Below, one piece after another: positions 8,315-17,145 of a stretch of 64,000 nt of DNA. Position numbers and translations under genes: made by a program. How positions within the stretch are numbered: position 1 is the first letter of the stretch; each line of letters opens with the position of its first letter. The notes beneath the pieces were generated by a model that was not told the DNA's origin, searched no databases, and saw only the letters and a list, made by a program, of their open reading frames with translations. The DNA comes from Balneolaceae bacterium UBA3186 (GTDB lineage Bacteria > Bacteroidota > Rhodothermia > Balneolales > Balneolaceae), in NCBI GenBank assembly GCA_002364085.1, contig DEXK01000002.1:67440-131439 (forward strand), written 5' to 3'.

Positions 8315-8983
8315 ATGAATTATCATCAAATTCTAAAACTCATCTTTCATCACGATCAACGATTAGACCAATTAGCGGATCGAAATGCGAATCGTACCAA
8401 GGAGCAGATCGAATCTACTTTGGCTGATTTTATGAAGCCGGATCCTACTTATTCGAAATTATACTTTACTGCTACTGATCTGGAAAAAGAAGAATTCGGA
8501 TTGAATGTTTTGGATGAGTATGACGGATTTATTTCCGCTTTGGAAGAAGGATTGGGTACGGATAGCTATCAAACACAGAACGGAAATTATGATTCTTTGG
8601 ATGAAGCCGTTGCTAGTCTGGAATATGGAGAAGTGATCGTTGTAGGAAATAAAGAAGCCGATTTCAACATATCAACTCTTCACGTGGAAACAAATTCCAA
8701 CGTCGGTCATTTGAAAACAGAATTGAGAGAAGTCTTGGAAAGTGAATTTGTAGTCATCTACAAAGAACAAGCGAAAAATGGATTCGACCTTCATCTGTTC
8801 TCCAAGAAAAACATCTACACTAAGTTCTTTTTTCCGCTGCAAAGTATATTACCTGATGCTTTTCGATTCTTTAGCATCAACGGAAAGAAATTCAGATCAG
8901 AGCGTCATTTCTATTTTGAGACATGGACACTCGCTCGTCCTCCCCACGGATTTGAAGAGGTTTTTCCTGAATCAGTATTATAG
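8315..8983 (+). CDS. Hypothetical protein, 222 residues
   Basis: I do not recognise this protein. It begins MNYHQILKLIFHHD. It has no signal peptide or clear membrane segment and is acidic with many Glu and Asp in the first 150 residues. The C-terminal third is more aromatic and basic (KNIYTKFFFPLQSILPDAFRF, then FYFETWTLARPPHGF). It is transcribed alone between the repeat-rich spacer and a heptamer-repeat palindrome that starts in its TAG stop codon. Codon use looks like that of its neighbours. Soluble and cytoplasmic is an inference. Confidence 0.7.
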   Translation: MNYHQILKLIFHHDQRLDQLADRNANRTKEQIESTLADFMKPDPTYSKLYFTATDLEKEEFGLNVLDEYDGFISALEEGLGTDSYQTQNGNYDSLDEAVASLEYGEVIVVGNKEADFNISTLHVETNSNVGHLKTELREVLESEFVVIYKEQAKNGFDLHLFSKKNIYTKFFFPLQSILPDAFRFFSINGKKFRSERHFYFETWTLARPPHGFEEVFPESVL

Positions 8984-9050
8984 TATTTAGATTTTAGTAC
9001 TTAGTTGTTAGTTCATCATCTAACAACTAAATACTAAGTACTAAAGTCTA
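8981..9050. repeat. Inverted pair of degenerate heptamer arrays (TAGTNNT)
   Basis: Plus strand 8981-9015 is five contiguous 7-base units, all starting TAG (for example TAGTATT, TAGTACT, TAGTTGT). The minus strand from 9050 back to 9023 is four units of the same kind followed by TAG. The arms can pair around a four-base centre (9016-9019) and fill the gap between two convergent genes. The first TAG of each arm is the stop codon of the flanking gene (8981-8983 plus; 9050-9048 minus). It may serve as a bidirectional terminator. Confidence 0.75.
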
Positions 9051-12000
9051 CTCTTTAACCCCCGGCACATTCATCGGACCTGTATTCTGCCACCAGAATG
9101 TTCCCAGTTCTTGTTTAATCGGAAATACCTGATCTAACGTATTCGCATTGTACAATCTTCCGTTTTTCATGATGTAACTTACTGAATTTGTATTTCGGAT
9201 ATTCTGTAACGGATCCTTATCCATAATCACAAAATCAGCCAGTTTACCAACTTCTATGGTTCCAAGATCACGCTCTAAACCAATCGCTTTTGCACCGTGA
9301 ATGGTTGCAACTTTAAGTGCATCGTGCTCGCTTAGTCCTCCGCTCTGGATAGCCCAAAGCTCCCAATGGAATCCAAGTCCTTGCAATTGACCGTGACTTC
9401 CTACTCCCGCAATTCCTCCGCTCTCAACTATATCCTTCAATACTTTAGATTGCTCTTCATGCACATATTCTTCTTCCATGAACCAACCAGCATTTCTACG
9501 TCTCGATCTCGAATCTAAATTCTCATGTGGCATAAAGTAATTCAGTTTCACGTTATCATGCGGGCGTTCTGTTGCGTAGAAATAGTTCTCCGTCCAAGGA
9601 CCGCCATAAGCAACTAACAATGTTGGAGTATATGCTGTATTTGAAAATGCTACCAGATCCACAACATCTTTATAGAGTGGGAACACAGGGAAAGAATGTT
9701 CATGCCCCGGATATCCATCAATTACTTGCGTAAGGTTTTCTTTGAAATCGAGCGATCCTTCCGTAGTTGGCATTAGTTCTTGCTCACGAGCTGCTTCAAT
9801 GATCCACTGACGTTGCTCACGGTTTCCTGCTCCGTACATTTTGATGGTTTTAGTATTGTAATATGAGCTGTATCGCTTCAATACATCCTGTGCATGCTCA
9901 AGGTTTTTGATATTCTCACTGCTGAACACTCCCGGACCTGTTGAATATACTCTTGGTCCAAGTAATTCTCCTGCATCAACTAAATCACTGTACGTCAATA
10001 CATCGGTAGTTGCCGTTTGAGGATCGCGAGTTGTAATAACTCCAAAAGCCAGATTCGTTAAGTAAGACCAAAACTGTCCACGGTGTAAATTAACAGGATG
10101 CCGGAAATGTGCATGTGTATCTACGAAACCGGGGACAATGGTTTTTCCATTCATATCCATTATTTCAGCGCCGCTTGGAATCTCGAAAGAACCTCTAGCT
10201 CCAACATTTTTGATCCTGTTATTCTCTACCAAAATATCGGCATTATGAATGATCTCATCCCCATTCATAGTAATTGCTGTTGCTCCTCTCAAAACGATCA
10301 TTCCCTCCGGGGTATCACGCTTGGCCTGTACTTCAATTCTTTTTTCTAAAGGTTGATAGCCTTCATCTTTCTTTTTCTCTTTTTTATCCTCTGATTTTTC
10401 TTCAGCATCTTCTTCCTTTTCCTCATCCTCTTCATCAGAATCTTTGGCTTCTTCTTTCTTTTTCTTCTCCATTTCCTTGGCTGCTTTCACGCTGTCTTCG
10501 TAAGCTTCGGCATCTTCCAAGCTGTAGCGAATATGAGCATTACCGATCGACCAATGGATATTGTTTGCATCCCATCCCCATGCAGGAAATTGCGCTCCGA
10601 TGTCAGTTAGTTTTTCGGTCGGGAAAGAACTTGAACCACCAACACGAATCGTTGGAGCATCGCCACCAACTTTTGGCACAGTAACTACATATAAATCGTA
10701 GCCAAGTTGAGCCAAAGCCTGATCGCCTTCAGGAGCCATTCTTATCCACGAAGCTCTTGGACTGAAACTAGATCCCGGTGCAGGACTTCCCTGCACTTTC
10801 AAATGTTCCTTTTCATCTGTCCCGTCCCAACGAATGGAAGTCAAACCATTAAAGCTCGACAAGAAAATTCTGTCATTTCCTTTTACAAAATGTGGATTTG
10901 ATCGACCGTTTGAATAGGTAATAAAATTATCTACACTACCATCAGCACTAAGCCAAACTAAATTAGAGGTTCCTCTAAAGGCTGTTCTTTGTGTAGCATT
11001 TCTGAACCCTTCCGAATCACCATTTATTAAGACAATCCGTTTTCCGTCATTACTCCAAACCGGTTCCTGATACACTCCGTTATCTTTGTTCAATTGAGTA
11101 AGGTTTCTTCCGTTGGAACGCACTTTGTACACTTTTCCACCTTCCGGCTGCCATGTCACGAAAGCAATCCATTTCCCGTCAGGAGACCAAACAGGTTGTG
11201 CTTGAGTTTCATCCAGATTCACTAGTTTTTTCGGAGTTCCATTCGGAAATTCCATTGTATATACTTCATTCAATGCTGTAAAAGCTACCATTTTTCCATC
11301 CGGTGATGGAACTGCATCTCTGATCTGAGTGATCGTAAATTCTTCACTATCCGAGATCGGATATTCGAAATCGAGTTCCGGTCCCAACTCAATTGTGCCT
11401 TTTACATTAAAAGGAATTTCAATGGCATCTCCACCTTCAGTAGGAATCTTCCAGATCTTTCCACCATAGGAAGCCACTACAAATTTATCATCTGGAGTGA
11501 ATGAAATTCCAGGAAGCACATCTCTCGAAGCTCTTGACTCCTGATCATCGTGCTGAACCGGATATGCTAACCAGCGTTCGCTACCCGTTTTAAGATCCCG
11601 AATTACCAATCCTGTATGCTCATCATGGCGTGTACCATACACTAACCATTTTCCATCATTAGATGGTGTTGCTCTGAATGTAGATCCATAGCGAGATCCC
11701 TGAGTTGTTATATCTCCGGTTTCCCGATCATACGTTGCTATCTGGTATTGCGGCATTGACGCATTGTACTGCCAGGTTCCACTTCTTCTGGAAAACCATA
11801 CATATCTTCCATCGGGACTGAAAGCCCCTTCGGTCATTCTGAGATTGCCGGGTTCTTTGACCAGTGCGGTTCCCGATCCACCATCAACATGATACATCCA
11901 GATCTTGTGATTTCCCGGCGAGTTTTTAGATGCGATGATATACTTGCCATCCGGTGCCCATTCCGGAGATTGATATTCATTGCTCTTTCCTTTGGTGATC

Positions 12001-12428
12001 TGCTTTTTCTCCATGTCTTCCGATGAAAGATCGATCGTCCAAACTCCCTCTCCACCTGAGGCATCAGAAATAAATACTACTTTTTTACCGTCAGGACTGA
12101 ATCTCGGCTGACTGTCGAACTGCATGCCTTCCGTGATCTGAGTTGCCTCACCACCTGAAATTGGCATCGTGTAAAGGTCGCCCAGAAAATCGAATACAAT
12201 AGTTTCCCCATCAGGACTTACATCCAAAGCGATCCATGAGCCTTCATTCAGATCAAATGAAAATTCTCTCCCTGCTTCCAGAGGAAGATCTCCGTTTTTA
12301 ATTTTTTCTTCTGTAGAATCTGATTCGGCAGGTTCATCCTGAGCAAATGATGTGGTTGATAAAAATCCTGCAATCAAAAATGCAGATAGGATTAGCTGAA
12401 AATATCGGAATGGGTTTTTAGCTGACAT
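9048..12428 (-). CDS. Secreted beta-propeller/amidohydrolase fusion protein
   Basis: 1126 residues. The signal peptide covers about 1-29 and ends SFAQ. Residues 50-620 hold repeated TolB/PD40 propeller blades of the SPDGKxxxF type (many copies of PDGK). A Lys/Glu/Asp-rich linker follows near 650-700. The C-terminal amidohydrolase domain (about 710-1110) has the metal site DTHAHFRHP near residue 767 and GKLADFVIMDKDP near its end. Such fusions are predicted periplasmic or secreted hydrolases of cyclic or peptide amides; the substrate is unknown. It stands alone, convergent with the orphan gene and divergent from pyrF. Confidence 0.88.
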   Translation of the reverse strand: MSAKNPFRYFQLILSAFLIAGFLSTTSFAQDEPAESDSTEEKIKNGDLPLEAGREFSFDLNEGSWIALDVSPDGETIVFDFLGDLYTMPISGGEATQITEGMQFDSQPRFSPDGKKVVFISDASGGEGVWTIDLSSEDMEKKQITKGKSNEYQSPEWAPDGKYIIASKNSPGNHKIWMYHVDGGSGTALVKEPGNLRMTEGAFSPDGRYVWFSRRSGTWQYNASMPQYQIATYDRETGDITTQGSRYGSTFRATPSNDGKWLVYGTRHDEHTGLVIRDLKTGSERWLAYPVQHDDQESRASRDVLPGISFTPDDKFVVASYGGKIWKIPTEGGDAIEIPFNVKGTIELGPELDFEYPISDSEEFTITQIRDAVPSPDGKMVAFTALNEVYTMEFPNGTPKKLVNLDETQAQPVWSPDGKWIAFVTWQPEGGKVYKVRSNGRNLTQLNKDNGVYQEPVWSNDGKRIVLINGDSEGFRNATQRTAFRGTSNLVWLSADGSVDNFITYSNGRSNPHFVKGNDRIFLSSFNGLTSIRWDGTDEKEHLKVQGSPAPGSSFSPRASWIRMAPEGDQALAQLGYDLYVVTVPKVGGDAPTIRVGGSSSFPTEKLTDIGAQFPAWGWDANNIHWSIGNAHIRYSLEDAEAYEDSVKAAKEMEKKKKEEAKDSDEEDEEKEEDAEEKSEDKKEKKKDEGYQPLEKRIEVQAKRDTPEGMIVLRGATAITMNGDEIIHNADILVENNRIKNVGARGSFEIPSGAEIMDMNGKTIVPGFVDTHAHFRHPVNLHRGQFWSYLTNLAFGVITTRDPQTATTDVLTYSDLVDAGELLGPRVYSTGPGVFSSENIKNLEHAQDVLKRYSSYYNTKTIKMYGAGNREQRQWIIEAAREQELMPTTEGSLDFKENLTQVIDGYPGHEHSFPVFPLYKDVVDLVAFSNTAYTPTLLVAYGGPWTENYFYATERPHDNVKLNYFMPHENLDSRSRRRNAGWFMEEEYVHEEQSKVLKDIVESGGIAGVGSHGQLQGLGFHWELWAIQSGGLSEHDALKVATIHGAKAIGLERDLGTIEVGKLADFVIMDKDPLQNIRNTNSVSYIMKNGRLYNANTLDQVFPIKQELGTFWWQNTGPMNVPGVKE

Positions 12429-12517
12429 AGTTTAATAATTAGTAGTTGTTAACCTTTCAATCTAAATAATTTGATCGCCTAGCCCAACAGCTTTTTACAA
12501 GAGATAACAAAGGGCTA

Positions 12518-12581
12518 AAACCACAGAGATCACATTGGAATGAGAATACAGCATAAATAATCTTTGTGTGCTTTGTGGTTT
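12518..12581. repeat. Inverted CCACAGAG-type octamer pair
   Basis: AAACCACAGAG (12518-12528) is mirrored by CTTTGTGGTTT (12571-12581), 10 of 11 pairing. Each arm continues into a second degenerate unit containing CACA. It lies in the 355-base gene-free stretch 12429-12783 between the divergent amidohydrolase and pyrF genes. That stretch otherwise holds only the REPIN-like copy at 12632 and AT-rich sequence likely to include both promoters. Confidence 0.45.
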
Positions 12582-12631
12582 CTGAATTATCTTGGAAGCC
12601 GATTTAAGAATCTATCTCATAAATAAAAAAA

Positions 12632-12721
12632 GCCGTTCCTACGAAGGCAGGAATCTGGATCGTTAATGCGAGCATATTCATTTAAATCAATCCGGATCTC
12701 GGGCTTCCGCCGCGAGATGAC
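12632..12721. repeat. 90-92 base two-hairpin repeat (REPIN-like), copy B, inverted
   Basis: 90 bases in the opposite orientation to copies A and C. Its reverse complement begins GTCATCTCGC, continues with CCCGAGATC and ends GATCCAGATTCCTGCC followed by a hairpin remnant, closely matching 59059-59149. The end complementary to GTCAT has drifted (GCCGT in place of GTCAT on the plus strand). It lies about 60 bases before pyrF. Confidence 0.75.
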
Positions 12722-12783
12722 TATATAATTATATCACTTTCCTCTCAAGAAATGTTATCTTCTCGCTGAGAAAAAATTTACCT

Positions 12784-13623
12784 ATGACTTTCACACAAAA
12801 ACTTAGATCTGCTGTAGCTTCTTCGGGTTCTACCTTATGTGTGGGTTTAGATCCTAATTTAAGTTTACTTCCTAAATCTGTAAAAAGAGATCTTTTAGAT
12901 CCTGAATCTCAGGTTTCTTTTTTCTGCAAGTCTGTGATCGATCACACTCAGGATTTTTGTGCTGCTTATAAACCAAACCTTGCTTTTTTTGAAGCTTTGG
13001 GTGCTTCAGGATTAGAAATCTTTGAGGAAGTTGTTCATCATATCCCAGATGACAAGATCATTATAGCGGATGCAAAACGTGGAGATATTTCCACTACAGC
13101 CGAGCACTACAAAAAGACATTTTACAACCAATTTAATGTGGATGCAGTTACTCTAAATCCACTCATGGGTTTTGAAACACTGGATGCTTTTACCGAAGAT
13201 GATACCAAAGGAATTTATGTATTGGCTTTGACATCTAATCCCGGTGCGGATGATTTCCTGAAAAAGCCGTTTGAAGGGTTTGATATGATGGCACAATACA
13301 TTGCTTCAGAATTGGAAAAGAGATCGAATAGTTCAAAAGCTCATTTGGGAATGGTGATTGGAGCCACTCAGGCTGAGCTTTCTAAGTCTGTAACCGACCT
13401 TCACAAAAAAGGATCCTTACTGATTCCGGGAATCGGAGCTCAGGGTGGTTCAATCGAGGAATTGGCTACTTCATTAAATGAACACGAAGGGATTCCGTTG
13501 ATCAATTCCAGCCGTGGAATTATTTATGCAGGAAGCGATCATGAAAACTGGACTGAACATGTAGCTCATAAAGCCAAAGAAATGAAAGAGAAATTGAATA
13601 TCATCACAAAGAGATATGTCTGA
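12784..13623 (+). CDS. pyrF: Orotidine 5'-phosphate decarboxylase (subfamily 2)
   Basis: 279 residues, the longer subfamily-2 type. It converts OMP to UMP, the last step of de novo pyrimidine synthesis. LCVGLDPN (residues 18-25) binds the substrate. The catalytic DAKRGD (residues 96-101) provides the Lys/Asp network. NSSRGIIYA near the C-terminus fits the phosphate-binding loop. The stop lies 8 bases inside rnhA, so the two are coupled. carA and carB of the same pathway lie at 24-28 kb. Confidence 0.95.
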   Translation: MTFTQKLRSAVASSGSTLCVGLDPNLSLLPKSVKRDLLDPESQVSFFCKSVIDHTQDFCAAYKPNLAFFEALGASGLEIFEEVVHHIPDDKIIIADAKRGDISTTAEHYKKTFYNQFNVDAVTLNPLMGFETLDAFTEDDTKGIYVLALTSNPGADDFLKKPFEGFDMMAQYIASELEKRSNSSKAHLGMVIGATQAELSKSVTDLHKKGSLLIPGIGAQGGSIEELATSLNEHEGIPLINSSRGIIYAGSDHENWTEHVAHKAKEMKEKLNIITKRYV

Positions 13624-14071
13624 TTTACCTGAAGTAATTGTGTACACCGATGGAGCTTGCAGTGGAAATCCCGGTCCCGGTGGCTGGGGAGCCATCCTGA
13701 TCTGGAACGGAAAAGAAAAAGAGCTTTCGGGTGGCGATCCAGCTACTACTAACAACCGCATGGAAATGAAAGCGGTGATCGAAGCGTTGAAAGCCATGAA
13801 GAAACCGTGTCATGTTAAAATTCATAGTGACAGTGCGCTCATTATTAACGCTATGACCAAAGGTTGGATCGAAAACTGGCAAAAGAAAGGATGGCGAAAA
13901 GCAGACAAAAAACCGGTCGAGAACAAAGAACTTTGGGAAGAAATGTTAGCTGCGATGAAGCCACACAAAGTAAGCTGGGTAAAAGTTAAAGGTCACTCGG
14001 GATTAGAATTGAACGAAAGGGTGGATCAATTGGCGGTTGCTGAATCGCTCAAATTAAAAATGAAAAATTAA
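13616..14071 (+). CDS. rnhA: Ribonuclease HI
   Basis: 151 residues. It degrades the RNA strand of RNA-DNA hybrids. The motifs YTDGACSGNPGPGGWG (first catalytic Asp), TTNNRMEMKA (Glu), IHSDSALI (Asp) and KGHSGLELNERVDQLA (His and last Asp) make the full DEDD set. The WIENWQKKGWRK basic protrusion of the E. coli type is present. The start overlaps pyrF. The last residues (LKLKMKN) are encoded by an AAATTAA-type heptamer array that continues past the stop, so the tail is repeat-derived. Confidence 0.96.
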   Translation: MSDLPEVIVYTDGACSGNPGPGGWGAILIWNGKEKELSGGDPATTNNRMEMKAVIEALKAMKKPCHVKIHSDSALIINAMTKGWIENWQKKGWRKADKKPVENKELWEEMLAAMKPHKVSWVKVKGHSGLELNERVDQLAVAESLKLKMKN

Positions 14072-14099
14072 AAATTGGGTGTTGCCAATTCTTAATTCA
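14051..14099. repeat. AAATTAA-type heptamer array with inverted arm
   Basis: Four contiguous 7-base units cover 14051-14078 (AAATTAA, AAATGAA, AAATTAA, AAATTGG). They run from the last rnhA codons across its TAA stop. An inverted two-unit arm at 14085-14098 pairs with it: AATTAAAAATTGG (14066-14078) against CCAATTCTTAATT (14085-14097), 12 of 13. The minus-strand arm starts in the TGA stop of tsaD. It probably works as a shared terminator for the convergent genes. Confidence 0.6.
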
Positions 14100-15080
14100 A
14101 ACCGAAGCAAAAGGTCTTATTTCCATACCATCAAACTCGCCGAGTTCGGCTTTCATTTTTCCGGTAATGGCGATCATTGCGGCGTTATCAGTGCAGTAAG
14201 TAATTTTTGGAATATGAAGTGAAAGTCCCATTTTCTCAGCCAGTTTTTCTGTTTTAGCCCGAAGCATAGAATTAGCAGAAACTCCTCCAGCCAGTGCGAT
14301 CGTTTTAACTCCGGTTTGTTCTACCGCTCGCTTCAGTTTTTTCACCAACACTTCTGTAATAGCTTCCGATACACTTGCACATAGATCATTCAGATTTTCT
14401 TCTATAAAGCCTTCTTCCTGATCCTGAACAAAATATAATGCGCTTGTTTTCAATCCTGAGAAGCTAAAATCCAGTCCTTCTCTCAACAATGCCTGAGGAA
14501 ATTTGTGAAATTTGGGATTTCCGGTTTGGGACAGTTTATCCATAGTTGGTCCAGCGGGATATTCCAGACCAAATACTTTGCCAATTTTATCAAAGGCTTC
14601 ACCTGCGGCGTCATCTCTGGTTTTTCCGAGGATCTCATGCTCGAACGGTGCTTTTACATGAACGAGCTGGGTATGTCCTCCCGAAACAGTGAGTGATATA
14701 AACGGAAACTCAGGTTTGTTATCAATGAAGTTGGCATAAATATGAGCATCCATGTGATTCACACCAATAATCGGAATATCATTTGACAGCGCCATTCCTT
14801 TTGCAAAACACAACCCTACCAACAATGACCCCATCAAACCGGGACCTTGAGTTACTGCGATCAGATCGATCTCATTTAATGAGAGCTCAGCTTCATCCAG
14901 CGCTTGCTGTACCGTTTGAGAAATCGTTGTCTGATGAGCTCTGGAAGCCAGCTCCGGCACCACACCTCCAAACTTAATATGTATAGCTTGAGAGGCAATA
15001 ACATTGGACTGAATCCCTTGACCTGTTAGCACAGCGGCTGAGGTATCATCACAAGAAGATTCGATTGCTAAAATATTCAT
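14097..15080 (-). CDS. tsaD: tRNA N6-adenosine threonylcarbamoyltransferase
   Basis: 327 residues. TsaD transfers threonylcarbamoyl to A37 of ANN-decoding tRNAs together with TsaB and TsaE. MNILAIESSCDDTSAAVL starts the ASKHA fold. The metal-binding HMDAH (about residue 109) and LTVSGGHTQLV follow, then the GEAFDK motif. ALAGGVSANSMLR and the C-terminal TDNAAMIA complete the family pattern. Length is slightly shorter than the E. coli protein. It is convergent with rnhA. Confidence 0.96.
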   Translation of the reverse strand: MNILAIESSCDDTSAAVLTGQGIQSNVIASQAIHIKFGGVVPELASRAHQTTISQTVQQALDEAELSLNEIDLIAVTQGPGLMGSLLVGLCFAKGMALSNDIPIIGVNHMDAHIYANFIDNKPEFPFISLTVSGGHTQLVHVKAPFEHEILGKTRDDAAGEAFDKIGKVFGLEYPAGPTMDKLSQTGNPKFHKFPQALLREGLDFSFSGLKTSALYFVQDQEEGFIEENLNDLCASVSEAITEVLVKKLKRAVEQTGVKTIALAGGVSANSMLRAKTEKLAEKMGLSLHIPKITYCTDNAAMIAITGKMKAELGEFDGMEIRPFASV

Positions 15081-15172
15081 TTACGAAAGATAATCACATA
15101 ATCACTTAACTGCATTTTACTTGTATCAATTACCGCAAAATGTTTAATTGAAGTGTCACCAATTCCAATATC

Positions 15173-15673
15173 ATGAAAATAAGATCATCCTTCCTCTTTC
15201 TGCTTATAGTTTTTATAAGTTCTTCATTATTTGCACAAAATGAAGTGGAGACAGAACGACATTCTTTGATCGGCATCAAAAAATTTGGCATTTCTGTTGA
15301 AATAGAGAAACCAATCGGTTTAAAAGAAGCCACTTTGAATCCGGCTCAAATTCAAAAAGAGATTAACGAAAGTTTTGAAACGCTACCAGTAACTCTATTA
15401 AATTTTAACGAGCTCAAAGAATCCTTTTATAATCCGTTTTTCTATGTTCATGTAAACATTATGCAAGCTGAAGATGGAATTTATCCTTTTTCTATTGAAA
15501 TGAGATTTTATCAACCCATTAAACTGAGTTTAAAAAACGATTTGGAGAGCATGGCATCTACCTGGCACTCCGGGTACGTTGGCATGGTTTCATTTGATAG
15601 AGTAAATGAAATTGCCGGAGTTGTTGTGGAAGCAACCAAAGAGTTTAAAGAAGAATTCGAAAGGTTAAACTGA
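15173..15673 (+). CDS. Secreted hypothetical protein
   Basis: 166 residues. A clear signal peptide (hydrophobic 6-20, cleavage after LFAQ) precedes a domain of about 145 residues that I do not recognise. It mixes beta strands with an amphipathic helix at the end (VVVEATKEFKEEFERLN). No cysteines are obvious. The next gene starts immediately after its stop (TGAATG), so both are translated from one message. The degraded reading frame at 21141 has the same kind of leader and size class, but no clear homology can be claimed by eye. Confidence 0.75.
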   Translation: MKIRSSFLFLLIVFISSSLFAQNEVETERHSLIGIKKFGISVEIEKPIGLKEATLNPAQIQKEINESFETLPVTLLNFNELKESFYNPFFYVHVNIMQAEDGIYPFSIEMRFYQPIKLSLKNDLESMASTWHSGYVGMVSFDRVNEIAGVVVEATKEFKEEFERLN

Positions 15674-16030
15674 ATGAATATTGAGGAGTATCGAAATTTT
15701 TGTCTTGCTTTACCCGGGGTAACGGAAGGCTTTCCATTTGGACCGGAAACTATAGTCTTTAAAGTGATGAACAAGATGTTTGCTCTCACTAATATCGAAA
15801 CTTATGACTTTGTGAATCTGAAATGTGATCCTGAAAGGGCTATTATGTTAAGAGAAGAATACGATGGGATAAGTCCGGGATGGCATATGAATAAAGTTCA
15901 TTGGAACTCTGTTAAAACTTCTGCAGATGTTGATGATGAACTGCTTAAAGAACTTATTCGGCACTCTTACGAACTGATTGTTGAAAGCCTTCCCAAAAAA
16001 AGAAAAGAAGAGCTTAAGCTTCTTTCTTAG
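15674..16030 (+). CDS. MmcQ/YjbR family protein
   Basis: 118 residues, normal for the YjbR fold (double-wing DNA-binding/CyaY-like). Family marks: LPGVTEGFPFGPETIVFKV, KMFALTNI, NLKCDPERA and PGWHMNKVHWNSV. The exact function is not established; homologues are annotated as DNA-binding. The start abuts the preceding gene's stop, and the 3' end overlaps the convergent membrane-protein gene by 17 bases. Confidence 0.88.
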   Translation: MNIEEYRNFCLALPGVTEGFPFGPETIVFKVMNKMFALTNIETYDFVNLKCDPERAIMLREEYDGISPGWHMNKVHWNSVKTSADVDDELLKELIRHSYELIVESLPKKRKEELKLLS

Positions 16031-16337
16031 CGGTATTTTTTTTCCCCGGAATAATTCGGCCTAATGTCTTCTTTAGAAAAAGAGTAAAAAATTCCCTCTG
16101 GCCAAACAGCACTCCATAGATATAGAGAAATAGATTATAAAGTGGCAAAATAGTAACGATCCAAATCAAAGCGCGTTGCCAGAAAGGAAATTCATCTGTA
16201 ACACCTAATAGATCGAATACAAATTCACGAGCAAATAAAGCAGTAAAACCTGTACAGGCAAATACTATTAATATTATAAAAACCTGAAAAGTACTTTTGA
16301 TACCCCAACGCGTTTTAAGCTTATCTATAATGCCCAT
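16014..16337 (-). CDS. Small membrane protein, DUF6787-like
   Basis: 107 residues with two hydrophobic segments (about 18-40 and 55-80). The N-terminus is basic with a W-x-I motif (KLKTRWGIKSTFQ) and the C-terminus is basic (KKTLGRIIPGKKNTAKKEA). The pattern resembles the DUF6787 family found mainly in Bacteroidota; function unknown. The 3' end overlaps the convergent YjbR gene by 17 bases. The family name is from memory and moderately sure. Confidence 0.6.
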   Translation of the reverse strand: MGIIDKLKTRWGIKSTFQVFIILIVFACTGFTALFAREFVFDLLGVTDEFPFWQRALIWIVTILPLYNLFLYIYGVLFGQREFFTLFLKKTLGRIIPGKKNTAKKEA

Positions 16338-16509
16338 TTAAATTTTTTTACTTCTCTTATTTTTTATTGGTTAACTCAACAATAACAAGTTATTTAGTCC
16401 TTTAATTTACTTAAAACATATTAATAATGACCGATAAATATCTTGCAATTACACATTCCTCGAATTAACTTCCAAAGCTAATTATTGAAGGACAAAACTG
16501 GTTTATTTT

Positions 16510-17145
16510 TTGGGTTTAAGAAGTAATAAATACTTGATTGAGCTTCTGGGAAGTTATTTTCTGGTTCTCGCTTACGGATTATCAGGAGACGCTTTTGCTA
16601 TTGGGTTCATACTTAGTGCATTAATTTATGTTGGTGCATTAATTTCGGGAGCGCATTATAATCCTGCTATAAGCTTGGGTGCTTTTTTTCTAAAACGCAT
16701 TTCCGGCTCTGAACTTTTAGGATATATAATTGCGCAAATAATCGGCGCTTTTCTTGCCGCTGCCTCAGTTCTCTTTATCTCTTCATTTGTATTCTACATT
16801 GAAGCGCCGGCAAATTCCTTATTTTATGAGCAACTAGGTTTAGAAATCTTGCTCACATTCGTTCTTGCATTGGTAGCTTATGTAGCATGGATAGGGAACC
16901 CCTCTCATAAAAGTGTAGCTACTTATTCCTTTATTATGGGTTTTGCACTGGTTGCACTATTTATGATGGGTGAAAGTATTTCTGGTGGTATTTTTAATCC
17001 GGCTCTTTCTTTGGGAACTTCGATTCTGGATTATTTCTTGGGAGGATCTTCGTATAAAGATATTCCATTATATACCATTGCTCCATTTTTAGGGGCAACG
17101 TTAGCATCGTTTATGTATAAATTTATTCTTGAGGAAGAATATTAA
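16510..17145 (+). CDS. Aquaporin/MIP family channel with atypical filter
   Basis: 211 residues with six membrane segments and both NPA half-helices: GAHYNPAISLG (about residue 48-58) and GGIFNPALSLG (about residue 158-168). The arginine that normally follows the second NPA and forms the selectivity filter is replaced by leucine (NPAL), so water/glycerol selectivity cannot be assumed. No ATG is in frame near the N-terminus. An in-frame TGA lies 8 codons upstream, and the TTG at 16510 is the most plausible start. It stands alone and is convergent with the histidine kinase gene, overlapping it by 23 bases. Confidence 0.8.
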   Translation: MGLRSNKYLIELLGSYFLVLAYGLSGDAFAIGFILSALIYVGALISGAHYNPAISLGAFFLKRISGSELLGYIIAQIIGAFLAAASVLFISSFVFYIEAPANSLFYEQLGLEILLTFVLALVAYVAWIGNPSHKSVATYSFIMGFALVALFMMGESISGGIFNPALSLGTSILDYFLGGSSYKDIPLYTIAPFLGATLASFMYKFILEEEY

